NCBI GenBank assembly: GCA_031271405.1
Contig: JAISVT010000055.1
Location: forward strand, 1-39,879
Length of the DNA: 39,879 nt
From: Candidatus Endomicrobium macrotermitis
GTDB taxonomy: Bacteria > Elusimicrobiota > Endomicrobiia > Endomicrobiales > Endomicrobiaceae
Direction of reading: 5' to 3'
A program made the position numbers and the translations under genes. How positions within the stretch are numbered: position 1 is the first letter of the stretch; every line of letters starts with the position of its first letter. Below are positions 9,939-17,979 of this stretch, in pieces. The notes beneath the pieces were generated by a model, which saw only the letters and a program-made list of their open reading frames with translations, ran no database searches and was not told the DNA's origin.

Positions 9939-11291
9939 ATGGAAAATTCATCCGCGCATTTAAGCCTCGGCACAAAACCCGTAGGAAAACTTTTGATCCA
10001 ATACGCAGTGCCTGCCGTAATCGGAATGATAGCAATGTCGGTTTACAATATAACCGACAGCATTTTTATCGGGCACGGCGTCGGCCCTCTTGCGCTTTCG
10101 GCGCTTGCAATAAGTTTTCCGATAATGAATTTGAGCGCGGCTTTCGGCACTCTTGTCGGAGTCGGCGGGTCGGCTCTTTTGTCCATACGTCTCGGGCAGA
10201 AAGATTACGATTCCGCAAATTATATACTCGGAAACGTCGTAACGCTTAATCTTATAATCGGGGCGGGCCTGTCGGTGCCCGTATTGATCTGGATCGATCC
10301 GATACTGTTGTTTTTCGGGGCAAGCCGGGCGGTGCTTCCTTACGCGCGCGATTTTATGTTTATAATCGTCGCCGGAAACGTAATAATTCATTCGTATATG
10401 GGGCTTAACGCTTTGATACGTTCCGCGGGACATCCCCGAAAGGCGATGTATGCCGCGATCGCGACGGTAGCAATAAACATAGTTTTAAACCCTTTGTTTA
10501 TTTTCGGTTTCGGCTGGGGAATAAGGGGAAGCGCTTTTGCGACGATAATATCGCAGTTTTTGGTTTTGCTGTGGGAAATTTACTTTTTTGCCGACAAAAC
10601 GAATTTTTTGCATTTCAAGAAAGGAATGTATAAGTTAAAAAATTCCATCGTCAGGGGAATAGTCTCGATAGGGCTTGCCCCGTTTTTGCTGAACGCCGCC
10701 TCGTGCGCGGTCATTATACTTTTAAACAGGCAGTTTTCGCATTACGGCGGGGATTTGGCCGTCGGCGCTTACGGAATAGTCAACCGCGTGGCGTTTCTTT
10801 TTATAATGATAGTTTTCGGGATAAACCAGGGAATGCAGCCGATAGCCGGTTACAATTACGGCGCGGGTTTATATCCGAGGGTAAAAGAAGTCCTGAAAAA
10901 AGCGCTTGTCTCGGGCGTCATCGTGATGACTTCGGGTTTTTTAATAGTCGAATTGTTCCCTCATGCCGTCGCCGGCATTTTCTCCACGGAAAAAGAGCTT
11001 ATCGGCATAACCGTTCCCGGGCTTCGCTGCGTATTCATATTTTATTCTCTTGCCGCGGTGCAGGTAGTGACTTCCGCGTTTTTCCAAAGCATAGGAAAAG
11101 CGTATTTAAGCATTGTCCTTTCCGTCACAAGGCAGGTCATATTTTTGATACCGCTTATCCTGATTTTGCCGAAATTTTTTAATATCGCCGGCGTATGGCT
11201 AAGCATGCCGGCGGCGGATTTTATGGCGTTTTTGCTTTGCGCGGCTTTGCTTAAAACGGAATATAAAAAACTCGGAGAGGTAAAAAAATGA
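9939..11291 (+). CDS. MATE-family multidrug/cation antiporter
   Basis: A 450-residue inner-membrane exporter with about twelve transmembrane segments in two homologous halves. The N-terminal half starts LGTKPVGKLLIQYAVPAVIGMIAM and continues YNITDSIFIGHGVGPLALSALAI, the hallmark of the MATE NorM/DinF-type fold. The second half carries FGINQGMQPIAGYNYGA, a strongly conserved MATE segment. MATE proteins expel cationic drugs or metabolites using Na+ or H+ gradients; the substrate cannot be predicted. The ATG at 9939 has no ribosome-binding site and sits seven bases after a -10 box. Its TGA overlaps the ATG of the next gene (ATGA), so translation is probably coupled. Confidence 0.92.
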   Translation: MENSSAHLSLGTKPVGKLLIQYAVPAVIGMIAMSVYNITDSIFIGHGVGPLALSALAISFPIMNLSAAFGTLVGVGGSALLSIRLGQKDYDSANYILGNVVTLNLIIGAGLSVPVLIWIDPILLFFGASRAVLPYARDFMFIIVAGNVIIHSYMGLNALIRSAGHPRKAMYAAIATVAINIVLNPLFIFGFGWGIRGSAFATIISQFLVLLWEIYFFADKTNFLHFKKGMYKLKNSIVRGIVSIGLAPFLLNAASCAVIILLNRQFSHYGGDLAVGAYGIVNRVAFLFIMIVFGINQGMQPIAGYNYGAGLYPRVKEVLKKALVSGVIVMTSGFLIVELFPHAVAGIFSTEKELIGITVPGLRCVFIFYSLAAVQVVTSAFFQSIGKAYLSIVLSVTRQVIFLIPLILILPKFFNIAGVWLSMPAADFMAFLLCAALLKTEYKKLGEVKK

Positions 11292-11908
11292 GCTCTAAGT
11301 TTGCAATAACCATAGCCAGGCAGTACGGCAGCGGCGGATTGCCGATAGGTAAAAAAATCGCGAAAGATTTAGGCGTGCATTATTACGATAAAAATCTTAT
11401 ATCGCTTGCGGCGAAGGAAAGCGGTCTTGTAAAAGAATTTATAGAAGAATCCGCAGAAAAAGTGCCGTTTCGTTTTTTCGGCGGAATCGCGGACGCCATT
11501 TTCGGCGCTTTCGGAGCGGAATACGACGAAAACATAAACGATTCGATTTTTAAAATTCAAAGCGATATCATAAGAAACATAGCCCAAAAAGAGTCCGCGG
11601 TTTTTGTCGGAAGATGCGCGGACTACGTTTTAAGGGAACATCCCAAATGCCTTAACGTTTTCATATACGCCGATATGCGCGACAGGGTAAATGCCATATC
11701 TTCCGTATTAAACATAGATCCGGAAAAAGCCCTGAAAGAAATTGAAAAAAACGACAGGCAGAGAAACAAATATTACGCATATTACACAAACATAGAAAGG
11801 GGAAACGCCGGGTATTATCACCTTTGCGTAAATTCGTCCGTTTTGGGGATAGACAAAACCGCGGATTTTATACGGGAATTTGCCGAAAAAAAGTTCGGCG
11901 AAAAATGA
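11288..11908 (+). CDS. Cytidylate kinase-like family protein
   Basis: A 206-residue P-loop kinase-like protein. The N-terminus AITIARQYGSGGLPIGKKIA carries the RxYGSGG variant of the Walker A loop found in the Cytidylate_kin2 family, which differs from the canonical GPxGxGKS of Cmk. Further on are VHYYDKNLI and FVGRCADYVLRE, typical of the same family. Members are related to CMP kinases, but their substrate is not established, and many sit beside transporters. The ATG overlaps the stop of the MATE gene by four bases, with GGAGAGG ahead of it. Its TGA stop is the TGN of the extended -10 that probably drives metX. Confidence 0.85.
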   Translation: MSSKFAITIARQYGSGGLPIGKKIAKDLGVHYYDKNLISLAAKESGLVKEFIEESAEKVPFRFFGGIADAIFGAFGAEYDENINDSIFKIQSDIIRNIAQKESAVFVGRCADYVLREHPKCLNVFIYADMRDRVNAISSVLNIDPEKALKEIEKNDRQRNKYYAYYTNIERGNAGYYHLCVNSSVLGIDKTADFIREFAEKKFGEK

Positions 11909-11914
11909 TATAAT
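11906..11914 (+). promoter_or_regulatory. Extended -10 (TGATATAAT) for metX
   Basis: The stop TGA of the kinase-like gene followed directly by TATAAT gives an extended -10. No good -35 lies 17 bases upstream. The same stop-codon overlap occurs before dnaE. Confidence 0.5.
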
Positions 11915-11932
11915 CTGTGGAAGTCAAAGTTA

Positions 11933-12011
11933 AAAGTGAAGAGTGAGGAATGAAGATAGCTGAAAATTTGCGGGCAAAGTCCGCTCATTCATTCTTCACT
12001 TTGAATTTTTT
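11933..12011 (+). promoter_or_regulatory. metX leader hairpin followed by a T-run (possible attenuator or inserted repeat)
   Basis: AAAGTGAAGA at 11933-11942 pairs with TCTTCACTTT at 11993-12002. Inside it GAATGA can pair with TCATTC and GCGGG with TCCGC. Six T residues at 12006-12011 follow, just before the metX ribosome-binding site. The shape resembles an intrinsic terminator in a leader, but the arms belong to a dispersed AGTGAA repeat family. Confidence 0.45.
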
Positions 12012-12027
12012 GTAACAGGAGCGTACA

Positions 12028-13152
12028 TTGTCTGACAGTCTGAATAATATCGAAACGAAATATTTTAAATTCGGCAATTTGGTTCTTGAGTCGGGCAAAG
12101 AACTGAAAGACGTTTCCATTGCCTATGAGACTTACGGCGAATTGAACGAAAATAAAAGCAACGCGGTATTGATAGCGCACGCTTTTTCGGGCGACGCGAA
12201 CGCCGCGGGTTTTCATAAAAACGCCTCAAAGCCCGGCTGGTGGGACAATATGATAGGCCCGGGAAAAGCGTTCGATACGGATAAATATTTTGTCATATGT
12301 TCGAACGTTTTGGGCGGATGTTCGGGAAGCACGGGCCCATTGTCGGTAAATCCCGCATCCGGAAAGCCTTACGCTTTGGGTTTTCCCGTCATAACGGTTG
12401 CCGATATGGTCGCCGCGCAGAAAAAACTTATAGATTTTCTCGGAATAAAAAAACTTCTTTCCGTTGCCGGCGGTTCTATGGGCGGAATGCAGGTTTTGCA
12501 ATGGGCGGTTTCTTATCCCGAAGCGCTGCGTTCGGCAATCCCTATTGCCACGACCATGAAACATTCGCCGCAGCAAATAGCTTTTAACGAAGTTGCAAGG
12601 CAGTCCATAATGTCCGACGTAAAATGGAATAACGGCAACTATTACGAGTCGGGGCAAAGCCCGGACAGCGGTCTTGCCATAGCCAGAATGATAGGCCACA
12701 TAACATATATGAGCGATAAGTCTATGGAAGAAAAGTTTTCAAGAAACCTCAAAGAGGACGCGTATTCTTTCAGTTTTTCTTCCGACTTCGAAGTGGAAGG
12801 CTATTTGAGGTACAGGGGAGATTCTTTCGTTAAACGCTTTGACGCGAATTCTTACCTGTACATAACCAAAGCCATGGACTATTTCGACGTTTCCGGCAGA
12901 AATTTTGTCAGCGAGACAAAAAACAAAGACATCAAATTTCTTGTCATTTCTTTCGCTTCCGACTGGCTTTATCCGTCTTATCAGTCGGAAAACATAGTAA
13001 GACAGCTGAAACTTAAAGGATACAATACGACGTATATCGAAATAAAATCCACTTACGGACACGACGCGTTTCTTCTCGAAGTCGAGGACGAAACAAAGCT
13101 CGTAAAACATTTTTTGGACAAAGCGTACAAAGAGGCGAAAGATGAGCGGTAA
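12028..13152 (+). CDS. metX: Homoserine O-acetyltransferase
   Basis: Transfers an acyl group (acetyl in most MetX) to homoserine, activating it for methionine synthesis. The 374-residue alpha/beta hydrolase fold starts at a TTG codon at 12028, six bases after AGGAG; no ATG fits. The nucleophile elbow is GGSMGGMQ with Ser150. Asp312 (ASDWLYP) and His345 (YGHDAF) complete the triad. The N-terminal [11 protein letters not shown] and [13 protein letters not shown] segments are typical of MetX. Acetyl versus succinyl specificity cannot be told from the sequence alone. It overlaps metW by 11 bases, the standard metX-metW arrangement. The leader holds a large hairpin with a T-run. Confidence 0.95.
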   Translation: MSDSLNNIETKYFKFGNLVLESGKELKDVSIAYETYGELNENKSNAVLIAHAFSGDANAAGFHKNASKPGWWDNMIGPGKAFDTDKYFVICSNVLGGCSGSTGPLSVNPASGKPYALGFPVITVADMVAAQKKLIDFLGIKKLLSVAGGSMGGMQVLQWAVSYPEALRSAIPIATTMKHSPQQIAFNEVARQSIMSDVKWNNGNYYESGQSPDSGLAIARMIGHITYMSDKSMEEKFSRNLKEDAYSFSFSSDFEVEGYLRYRGDSFVKRFDANSYLYITKAMDYFDVSGRNFVSETKNKDIKFLVISFASDWLYPSYQSENIVRQLKLKGYNTTYIEIKSTYGHDAFLLEVEDETKLVKHFLDKAYKEAKDER

Positions 13153-13735
13153 AAATATTGTTCCCCCGGAATATATAAAAATAGCGTCGGTAATGGAAAA
13201 TAACGCCAAAGTTTTGGATTTGGGCTGCGGGGGCGGCGATTTGATGCATTATCTTTCGCAGGCAAAAAACATAAACGCGCAGGGTATAGAAATAAGCGAA
13301 GAAGCGATTTATTCCTGCGTTGAAAAAGGCCTGACGGTTTTTCATTCCGACATAGAAAGCGGGATAGACGCTTATCCGGATAAAAGTTTCGATTACGTCA
13401 TTATGCACAACAGCCTTCAGCAGATGCACAAAGCCGGAGAAGTTATCGAGGAATGTTTCAGGCTCGGCAAAAAGGTCATAATCGGCTTTCCGAATTTCGC
13501 GTATTTGTGGGCAAGAAAAGATTTGCTGCTGGGGCATTCTCCCGTTACGAAAAGCCTGCCTTACCAGTGGCACGATACGCCCAACGTACGGTTTTTGAGC
13601 ATAAAAGATTTTGAAAACTTCTGCAAAGAAAAAAAATATAAGATTTTAAACGAGTTCTTTTTCAGCGCCGACAAAGAAATTAAATTTTTGCCGAATTTGT
13701 TCGCCCAAACCGCGGTTTTCATCATTTCAAAATAA
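13142..13735 (+). CDS. metW: Methionine biosynthesis protein MetW
   Basis: A 197-residue class I SAM-dependent methyltransferase-like protein with motif [12 protein letters not shown] and the later segments [21 protein letters not shown] and [20 protein letters not shown] that are diagnostic of MetW. MetW is known to act with MetX in many bacteria, probably as an activity partner of homoserine acyltransferase. It overlaps metX by 11 bases, so the two are translationally coupled. The stop is followed directly by palindromic repeat DNA. Confidence 0.92.
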   Translation: MSGKNIVPPEYIKIASVMENNAKVLDLGCGGGDLMHYLSQAKNINAQGIEISEEAIYSCVEKGLTVFHSDIESGIDAYPDKSFDYVIMHNSLQQMHKAGEVIEECFRLGKKVIIGFPNFAYLWARKDLLLGHSPVTKSLPYQWHDTPNVRFLSIKDFENFCKEKKYKILNEFFFSADKEIKFLPNLFAQTAVFIISK

Positions 13736-13741
13736 GCCGTG

Positions 13742-13832
13742 TCGTCATCCCCGGCAGCGGCATTCGGGTATGACAGGAAATACAAAAATACTGTTTTTAA
13801 TAAAAATGGATTGCGGGTCTGGCCCGCAATGA
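13742..13832. repeat. Composite ATGACA-type palindromic repeat between metW and thiM
   Basis: The first unit runs from GTCATCCCCG to CATTCGGGTATGACA (ending 13775) with inverted ends. A second unit starts GTTTTTAATAAAAATGGAT near 13793, has the stem TGCGGGT/CCCGCA with a short loop, and ends in ATGACA at about 13832. CATTCGGGTATGACA is shared exactly with 8154-8168, and the GTTTTTArTAAAAATGGAT lead is shared with 8122-8140. Confidence 0.7.
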
Positions 13833-13855
13833 CAGATTGTCCGGAGGAATTGAAA

Positions 13856-14650
13856 GTGGATAAGATTTATGAAGTTCTCGAAAGAGTAAGAAAGGAATCG
13901 CCGCTGGTACATCACATTACAAACTGGGTGACAATTTACGACTGCGCCAATATCGTCAAAGTTTTCGGCGGGTCGCCCGTTATGGCGCATGCGCCGGAAG
14001 AAGCCGCGGAAATGACTTCAATATCGGCATCGCTGGTCGTAAACATAGGGACTTTAAACAATACAAGCGTCGAAGCTATGAAAACCGCAATAGCCGCGGC
14101 AAACAAAAAAGGCATTCCGGTGATATTGGACGCCGTAGGCGTGGGAGCTACAAAATACAGAAACGAAAAAATAAAAGAGCTGCTTGAATATAAAATATCC
14201 GTTATAAAAGGCAACGCATCCGAAATTGCAAGCGCCGCAGGGATAAGCGTTACCACTAAGGGCGTTGACAGCGGAAACGTTTCGGGAGATATGGTAAACA
14301 TCGCGAAACAGTTTGCTTACGATAAAGAATGCGTCGTAGTGGCAACCGGAAAAGAAGACATATGCACCGACGGCGAAAGCGTGTATCTTGTCAAAAACGG
14401 CACTCCTATGATGTCGCAGGTGGTAGGTACGGGCAGCATGGCCGCTTCCGTTATCGGGACTTTTTGCGCCGTTGAAAAAGATTATCTTTTCGCGGCTATC
14501 GCCGGCCTGGTGTGTTTCGAAATCGCCGGGGAAAACGCCGACAAAACTTCGGAAGGCCCGGGAACTTTCAAAAACAAGCTTTTCGACAAAATCAGCACTT
14601 TAAGCGACATATCCATAAACAAAATGAAACGCCTTGAGAAAATACGGTAA
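13856..14650 (+). CDS. thiM: Hydroxyethylthiazole kinase
   Basis: Phosphorylates 4-methyl-5-(2-hydroxyethyl)thiazole for thiamine salvage. The GTG start at 13856 sits seven bases after GGAGGA and gives 264 residues, the usual ThiM length; the frame upstream is open only through repeat DNA. Family segments include PLVHHITNWVTI near the N-terminus, a substrate loop GGSPVMAHAPEE, PVILDAVGVGAT, VIKGNASEIA and the nucleotide-site VVATGKEDICTDG and VVGTGSMAASVIG. The NAT-x-GNxSE-like element is KGNASE. No other thiamine genes and no TPP riboswitch are visible nearby, which fits salvage rather than full synthesis. Confidence 0.93.
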   Translation: MDKIYEVLERVRKESPLVHHITNWVTIYDCANIVKVFGGSPVMAHAPEEAAEMTSISASLVVNIGTLNNTSVEAMKTAIAAANKKGIPVILDAVGVGATKYRNEKIKELLEYKISVIKGNASEIASAAGISVTTKGVDSGNVSGDMVNIAKQFAYDKECVVVATGKEDICTDGESVYLVKNGTPMMSQVVGTGSMAASVIGTFCAVEKDYLFAAIAGLVCFEIAGENADKTSEGPGTFKNKLFDKISTLSDISINKMKRLEKIR

Positions 14651-14715
14651 CGGCGGTAAACGGATGATGCGGGGATGCAGGGCAGCGGTGAAATACAAAG
14701 TGTGACGGCAAAGAC

Positions 14716-14751
14716 TGTCATTCCCGAAATCCGTAGTCGGGAATACATTTT
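14716..14751 (-). repeat. ATGACA-family palindromic element, minus orientation
   Basis: Read on the minus strand: AAAATG, then ATTCCCG, an 11-base loop, CGGGAATGACA. The same lead-stem-ATGACA order as the copies at 8122-8168 and 13793-13832. The stem resembles the ATTCCC...GGGAAT core known from Neisseria dRS3 repeats, though homology is not implied. Confidence 0.6.
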
Positions 14752-14786
14752 GCTTTAATGCGGATCCCTATCCGTTAAAATAACCT

Positions 14787-15692
14787 ATGAAAGAAACAAC
14801 AGAAAAACTAAACAGGCTTAAAAAAGAAAAAAACGCCGTGATTTTGGCGCATATTTACCAATTGCCCGAAATTCAGGATATTGCCGATTTTGTCGGAGAT
14901 TCTTTGGATTTGAGCAGAAAAGCGGCCGAGACCGGCGCGGATACAATAGTTTTTTGCGGCGTTCATTTTATGGCTGAAACCGCGGCGATTTTAAGCCCTA
15001 AAAAAACGGTTTTGATTCCGTATGCAAACGCGGGCTGTCCTATGGCGGATATGATAACCGCCGCACAGCTTAAAGCCGAGAAATCTAAATACAGAGATCC
15101 TTTTGTAGTTGCTTATGTAAATACTTCCGCGGCGGTTAAAGCCGAAAGCGACATATGCTGCACTTCTTCAAACGCCGTAAATGTGGTAAAAAGCGTAAAT
15201 GCCGAAACGATAATTTTTGTGCCTGACAGAAATCTCGGCGATTTTGCCCAAAAACAGTCCGGCAAAAAAATGATTATATGGAACGGCTTTTGCCCTACGC
15301 ATAACAATATGCTTCCCGAACACGTTTTAAAAGCCAAAGAAGAACATCCCTCTGCGGAAGTTTTGGTTCATCCCGAATGCCGCCCCGAAGTTGCCGCATT
15401 GGCGGATTTTGCAATGTCAACGGGCGTAATGTGCAGGCACGTTTTGCAAAGTCCCAAAAAAGAATTTATCATAGGCACCGAAACGGGGATTTTGTACAAA
15501 CTTCAAAAAGAAAGCCCGGACAAAAAATTTTACCCTTTATTTGAGCAGGCTGTTTGCCCGAATATGAAAAAAATAACGCTTGCCAAGGTTTTGGATACGC
15601 TAGAAAACAATAAAAATATCGTAAAAGTCAGCGAAGAAATAAGGGAAAAAGCTTACCTGCCTATCAAAAAAATGCTTGCCGTCAACGCGTAA
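14787..15692 (+). CDS. nadA: Quinolinate synthase
   Basis: Condenses iminoaspartate with dihydroxyacetone phosphate to quinolinate in NAD synthesis, using a [4Fe-4S] cluster. The 301-residue length matches the compact NadA type. The three cluster ligands are Cys84 (AGCPMAD), Cys169 (NGFCPTHN) and Cys257 (AVCPNMK). Other conserved elements are ILAHIYQLPEIQDIADFVGDS (given in parts: AHIYQLPE, DFVGDSLDLS), VYVNTSAAVKAESD-like AYVNTSAAVKAESD, VPDRNLG, VHPECRPEV and GTETGILYKL. No nadB or nadC lies in the window. No Shine-Dalgarno precedes the ATG, and TAAAAT lies five bases upstream, so the mRNA may have almost no leader. Confidence 0.96.
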   Translation: MKETTEKLNRLKKEKNAVILAHIYQLPEIQDIADFVGDSLDLSRKAAETGADTIVFCGVHFMAETAAILSPKKTVLIPYANAGCPMADMITAAQLKAEKSKYRDPFVVAYVNTSAAVKAESDICCTSSNAVNVVKSVNAETIIFVPDRNLGDFAQKQSGKKMIIWNGFCPTHNNMLPEHVLKAKEEHPSAEVLVHPECRPEVAALADFAMSTGVMCRHVLQSPKKEFIIGTETGILYKLQKESPDKKFYPLFEQAVCPNMKKITLAKVLDTLENNKNIVKVSEEIREKAYLPIKKMLAVNA

Positions 15693-15694
15693 GA

Positions 15695-15723
15695 TTGCCG
15701 AGCGCTCATTTATTTGTTATAAT
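15695..15723 (+). promoter_or_regulatory. tRNA-Ser promoter
   Basis: TTGCCG at 15695-15700, a 17-base spacer and an extended TGT-TATAAT ending at 15723. It lies 30 bases before the tRNA. Confidence 0.75.
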
Positions 15724-15753
15724 TGCTCCGTCAGTTTAAAACGCCTTGCTTAT

Positions 15754-15845
15754 GGAAGGGTCGCATAGTTGGTCTAGTGCGCTGGTTTGCTAAACCGGTA
15801 TACGGATGAAAGTCCGTATCGAGGGTTCGAATCCCTCCCCTTCCG
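15754..15845 (+). tRNA. tRNA-Ser(GCU)
   Basis: A 92-base cloverleaf. Acceptor GGAAGGG (15754-15760) pairs with CCCTTCC (15838-15844), discriminator G. The anticodon stem CTGGT/ACCGG (one G-T pair) encloses the loop TTGCTAA with anticodon GCT at 15789-15791. A long variable arm with stem TACGGA/TCCGTA confirms a class II serine tRNA. The T-arm is GAGGG-TTCGAAT-CCCTC. No CCA is encoded. It reads AGC/AGU codons. Confidence 0.97.
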
Positions 15846-16074
15846 TTTTTGCTTCGCCTTTGAAGTTTTCGCTTCCTTATACTCCGGCTCATTTAGGTTT
15901 TACCTAAACTTCGCCGCCGCAGGCGTCGCAAAACCTCCAAATGTTTTGCAAAAATTAAAGTCTTGTGAAAACACAAAACTCAAATCTCAAGCGAATCGTA
16001 CGTAACAAAACACTCTAAAGAAGCAAAAAATTTTATAGAATCGAAAAGAAAGCAAACAGTTAAATTTAACATAT
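15846..16074. other. Non-coding stretch downstream of tRNA-Ser
   Basis: No convincing gene is seen. It contains a perfect TTTAGGT/ACCTAAA hairpin with a three-base loop (15892-15908) that lacks a T-run. The tRNA 3' end is not repeated in it, so there is no visible att duplication. Confidence 0.45.
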
Positions 16075-16078
16075 AAAA

Positions 16079-16113
16079 ACAGCCGATCGGAAAATCCGGT
16101 TCGGCTGTTTTTG
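16079..16113. terminator. Intrinsic terminator upstream of the Fic region
   Basis: ACAGCCGA at 16079-16086 pairs with TCGGCTGT at 16101-16108, with an inner GG/CC pair around the AAAAT loop. A T-run follows on plus and an A-run precedes, so it can work on both strands. It probably closes the tRNA-Ser transcript. Confidence 0.82.
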
Positions 16114-16209
16114 TTTGTGTATGAAAACCACCAGCAATGCCTGTGGAGTCAAAAAGCTTTTGTGGCATAAACAGTACATAAATTCGTTAGCATTGATATA
16201 TTTATTTAA

Positions 16210-16236
16210 TTGACTTACATGTATTTTTTTTATAGT
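16210..16236 (+). promoter_or_regulatory. Putative fic promoter
   Basis: TTGACT at 16210-16215, a 15-base spacer and TATAGT at 16231-16236. The transcription start would fall at about 16243, just before the first palindrome of the operator array. The spacer is short, so this is tentative. Confidence 0.45.
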
Positions 16237-16244
16237 GTATATGC

Positions 16245-16347
16245 AAAACCTATCAATATTGATAGGTTTTGATAGATTTTGATAGTGGCCAAGTTATATA
16301 AAATTCGATACACTTATATATAAAATCTATCAACTTTGATAGATTTT
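16245..16347. promoter_or_regulatory. Operator-like array of TTGATAG half-sites in the fic leader
   Basis: Two 26-base inverted repeats (16245-16270, perfect; 16322-16347, arms of 12 with a two-base centre) share the half-site TTGATAG. Half-sites: CTATCAA at 16250 and 16327; TTGATAG at 16259, 16269, 16279 and 16336. The three plus copies at 16259, 16269 and 16279 are exactly ten bases apart, about one helical turn. In both palindromes the inverted half-sites start nine bases apart. Confidence 0.75.
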
Positions 16348-16376
16348 ATTATATTTTAATAGGAGTGACCGTATAT

Positions 16377-17705
16377 ATGAAAATTCCAGAAAAAGCGCCG
16401 AAACTAAAAGATATACTTGATAAGTTCGGCACAAAAAGTTTATTTGAAATATCACTGGATATGAAAAAAATCATAAATGACTATGATTACTGGACAGAAT
16501 TTAAACAAAAAAATTATGGAATAGAACCGGAAATTGCTTGGGTAAAAAGAGAATTCGAATCCTTGTCATACAGAAAAAATCTGCCTTTTTCAGATAAAAG
16601 CGGGAAAAATTTTTCTTTTTGGCTTACGCCAAAAACACAGCCCATTTTGCATTTTATAGATAGAGATTCTCTGTCTTTTCCGATTTCAGATATGCGAAAT
16701 GAAGCGGAAAAAACAAAATATTTAATTTCATCTCTTGTGGAAGAGGCAATAGCGTCAAGCCAAATAGAAGGAGCTGCCACAACACGCCGGGTTGCAAAAG
16801 AAATGCTTGCGGCAAACAGAATGCCTAAAAACAAGTCGGAATGGATGATATATAACAACTATAAAGCAATAAGCCATATTAAAGAAAATGACTGCAAAAA
16901 CCCTTTGAGTGTAGAAATGCTGCTAAATTTGCACAGAGTACTTACGGAAAATACTTTTAAGGACGAGGAAAAACACTGTATCGGCAGATTTCGTTTGCCG
17001 CTTCAAGACGATGATATAGGCGTTTATGATGCGGACGGGACTTTATTATACACTCCTTACCCTGCAGAGCAGGTTCCGCAAGAAATAAAAAAGCTTATTG
17101 ATTTCGCGAATACAAATCATGACGGAGTGCAAAATGAATTTATACATCCTGTTGTAAAGGCAATTATTCTTCATTTTTGGATACCGTATATTCACCCTTT
17201 TACGGATGGAAACGGCAGGACGGCAAGAGCATTATTTTATTGGTTTATGCTAAAAAGCGGATATTGGATTTTCGAATATATTTCAATCTCAAAATTGGTG
17301 TTAAAAATGTCGGGGCAATATAAGAAATCTTTTTTATATTCCGAATGTTCGGATAATGATATGACGTATTTCATCTTATTTAATCTTGATATTATAGAAA
17401 GGTCAATAAAAGATGTTATAGAGCTCATCAATAAAAAAGAAGCCCAGCAGCGCAAAAATCGTTTTATTTTGGAAAAATACCCAAGTCTTAATTTGCGGCA
17501 AAGGGATATTTTAATAAATGCATTAAAAAATCCGAACAAAGAGTATGAGATCTCTTTGCATAAAGGCTTGCATAAAATAAGCTACGGATCTGCAAATTCA
17601 GATTTTATGAAGTTAGTAAGTCTTGGACTTATGGAAAAACGTCTGGTAGGAAAAAAGAATATTTTTATTCCTGTTAAAGATATACTTTTGAAATTGCAGC
17701 CGTGA
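16377..17705 (+). CDS. Fic-domain protein (class II, autoinhibited) with C-terminal winged helix
   Basis: A 442-residue Fic protein; such enzymes usually transfer AMP from ATP to a hydroxyl group on a target protein. The catalytic motif HPFTDGNGRTAR begins at His273. The inhibitory helix motif SSQIEG (Ser127 to Gly132, with Glu131) precedes the core, placing it in class II, where the inhibitory helix is in the same chain. A Fic_N-like region occupies about residues 20-130. The C-terminal part (about 360-440) looks like a winged helix. The ATG at 16377 follows AGGAG by 11 bases; an in-frame GTG at 16365 overlaps that site and is rejected. The gene is AT-richer than its neighbours and is preceded by a phased operator array, so self-regulation through its own DNA-binding domain is plausible. 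No separate antitoxin gene is present. Confidence 0.9.
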   Translation: MKIPEKAPKLKDILDKFGTKSLFEISLDMKKIINDYDYWTEFKQKNYGIEPEIAWVKREFESLSYRKNLPFSDKSGKNFSFWLTPKTQPILHFIDRDSLSFPISDMRNEAEKTKYLISSLVEEAIASSQIEGAATTRRVAKEMLAANRMPKNKSEWMIYNNYKAISHIKENDCKNPLSVEMLLNLHRVLTENTFKDEEKHCIGRFRLPLQDDDIGVYDADGTLLYTPYPAEQVPQEIKKLIDFANTNHDGVQNEFIHPVVKAIILHFWIPYIHPFTDGNGRTARALFYWFMLKSGYWIFEYISISKLVLKMSGQYKKSFLYSECSDNDMTYFILFNLDIIERSIKDVIELINKKEAQQRKNRFILEKYPSLNLRQRDILINALKNPNKEYEISLHKGLHKISYGSANSDFMKLVSLGLMEKRLVGKKNIFIPVKDILLKLQP

Positions 17706-17837
17706 ACGGAAATAAACTATATTTTGCCGGATATCAGCACAAGTACCATAGCATTGGTTCTGTCGCAAATGTTAAAACAAAATAAAATAAAAAAAATCGG
17801 CACTTTCAAAGACGCCAAATATATAAAAGTTAAGTGA
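17706..17837 (+). pseudogene. In-frame winged-helix remnant directly after the fic stop
   Basis: The frame of fic stays open for 43 codons after its TGA and encodes a helix-turn-helix-like piece (LPDISTSTIALVLSQMLK, then IKKIGTFKDAKYIKV) ending at TGA 17835-17837. This resembles the C-terminal DNA-binding wing of other Fic-type proteins (LP.IS..TI...L..ML..g.IkkiG). It has no start codon or ribosome-binding site. It is either debris of a second fic-like gene or the lost extension of this one. Confidence 0.5.
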
Positions 17838-17952
17838 TGAAAGAATTTTAAAATGTCTTCCGGCAGAAGTTCTTGCGAAGCAATCCAGATAATAAAATTG
17901 TGTTTTTTATTAGTTTTCAAATTTTGTTTTGTGGCCTGAAAAGGTTTGGACT

Positions 17953-17979
17953 TTTATTTGCTAAAATACAGCAAATAAA
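17953..17979. promoter_or_regulatory. Palindrome TTTATTTGCT/AGCAAATAAA upstream of the Trypco2-like gene
   Basis: Ten-base perfect arms around a seven-base centre, followed at 17980-17990 by the palindrome GGGATTATCCC. It lies 50 bases before the ATG and could be an operator overlapping a weak promoter (TTGTGG at 17929-17934, TTTTAT at 17952-17957). Confidence 0.5.

Noticed and set aside
11915-12027. SAM riboswitch before metX
   Set aside because: The known SAM-I/II cores are not recognisable; only a simple hairpin of a repeat family is seen.
13739-13855. Longer N-terminus for thiM
   Set aside because: The extra 39 codons are repeat DNA, whereas GTG at 13856 has a perfect GGAGGA.
13736-13855. 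TPP riboswitch before thiM
   Set aside because: No CUGAGA-type core; the gap is explained by palindromic repeats.
15787-16005. 72-codon plus-strand frame
   Set aside because: It begins inside tRNA-Ser and has no family pattern.
16100-16376. Small antitoxin gene before fic
   Set aside because: No open frame with a start site; the inhibitory SxxxEG helix is inside the Fic protein itself.
17717-17920. 67-codon minus-strand frame between fic and the Trypco2-like gene
   Set aside because: It is AT-rich, has no ribosome-binding site, and lies opposite the winged-helix remnant, which is the better explanation of that sequence.
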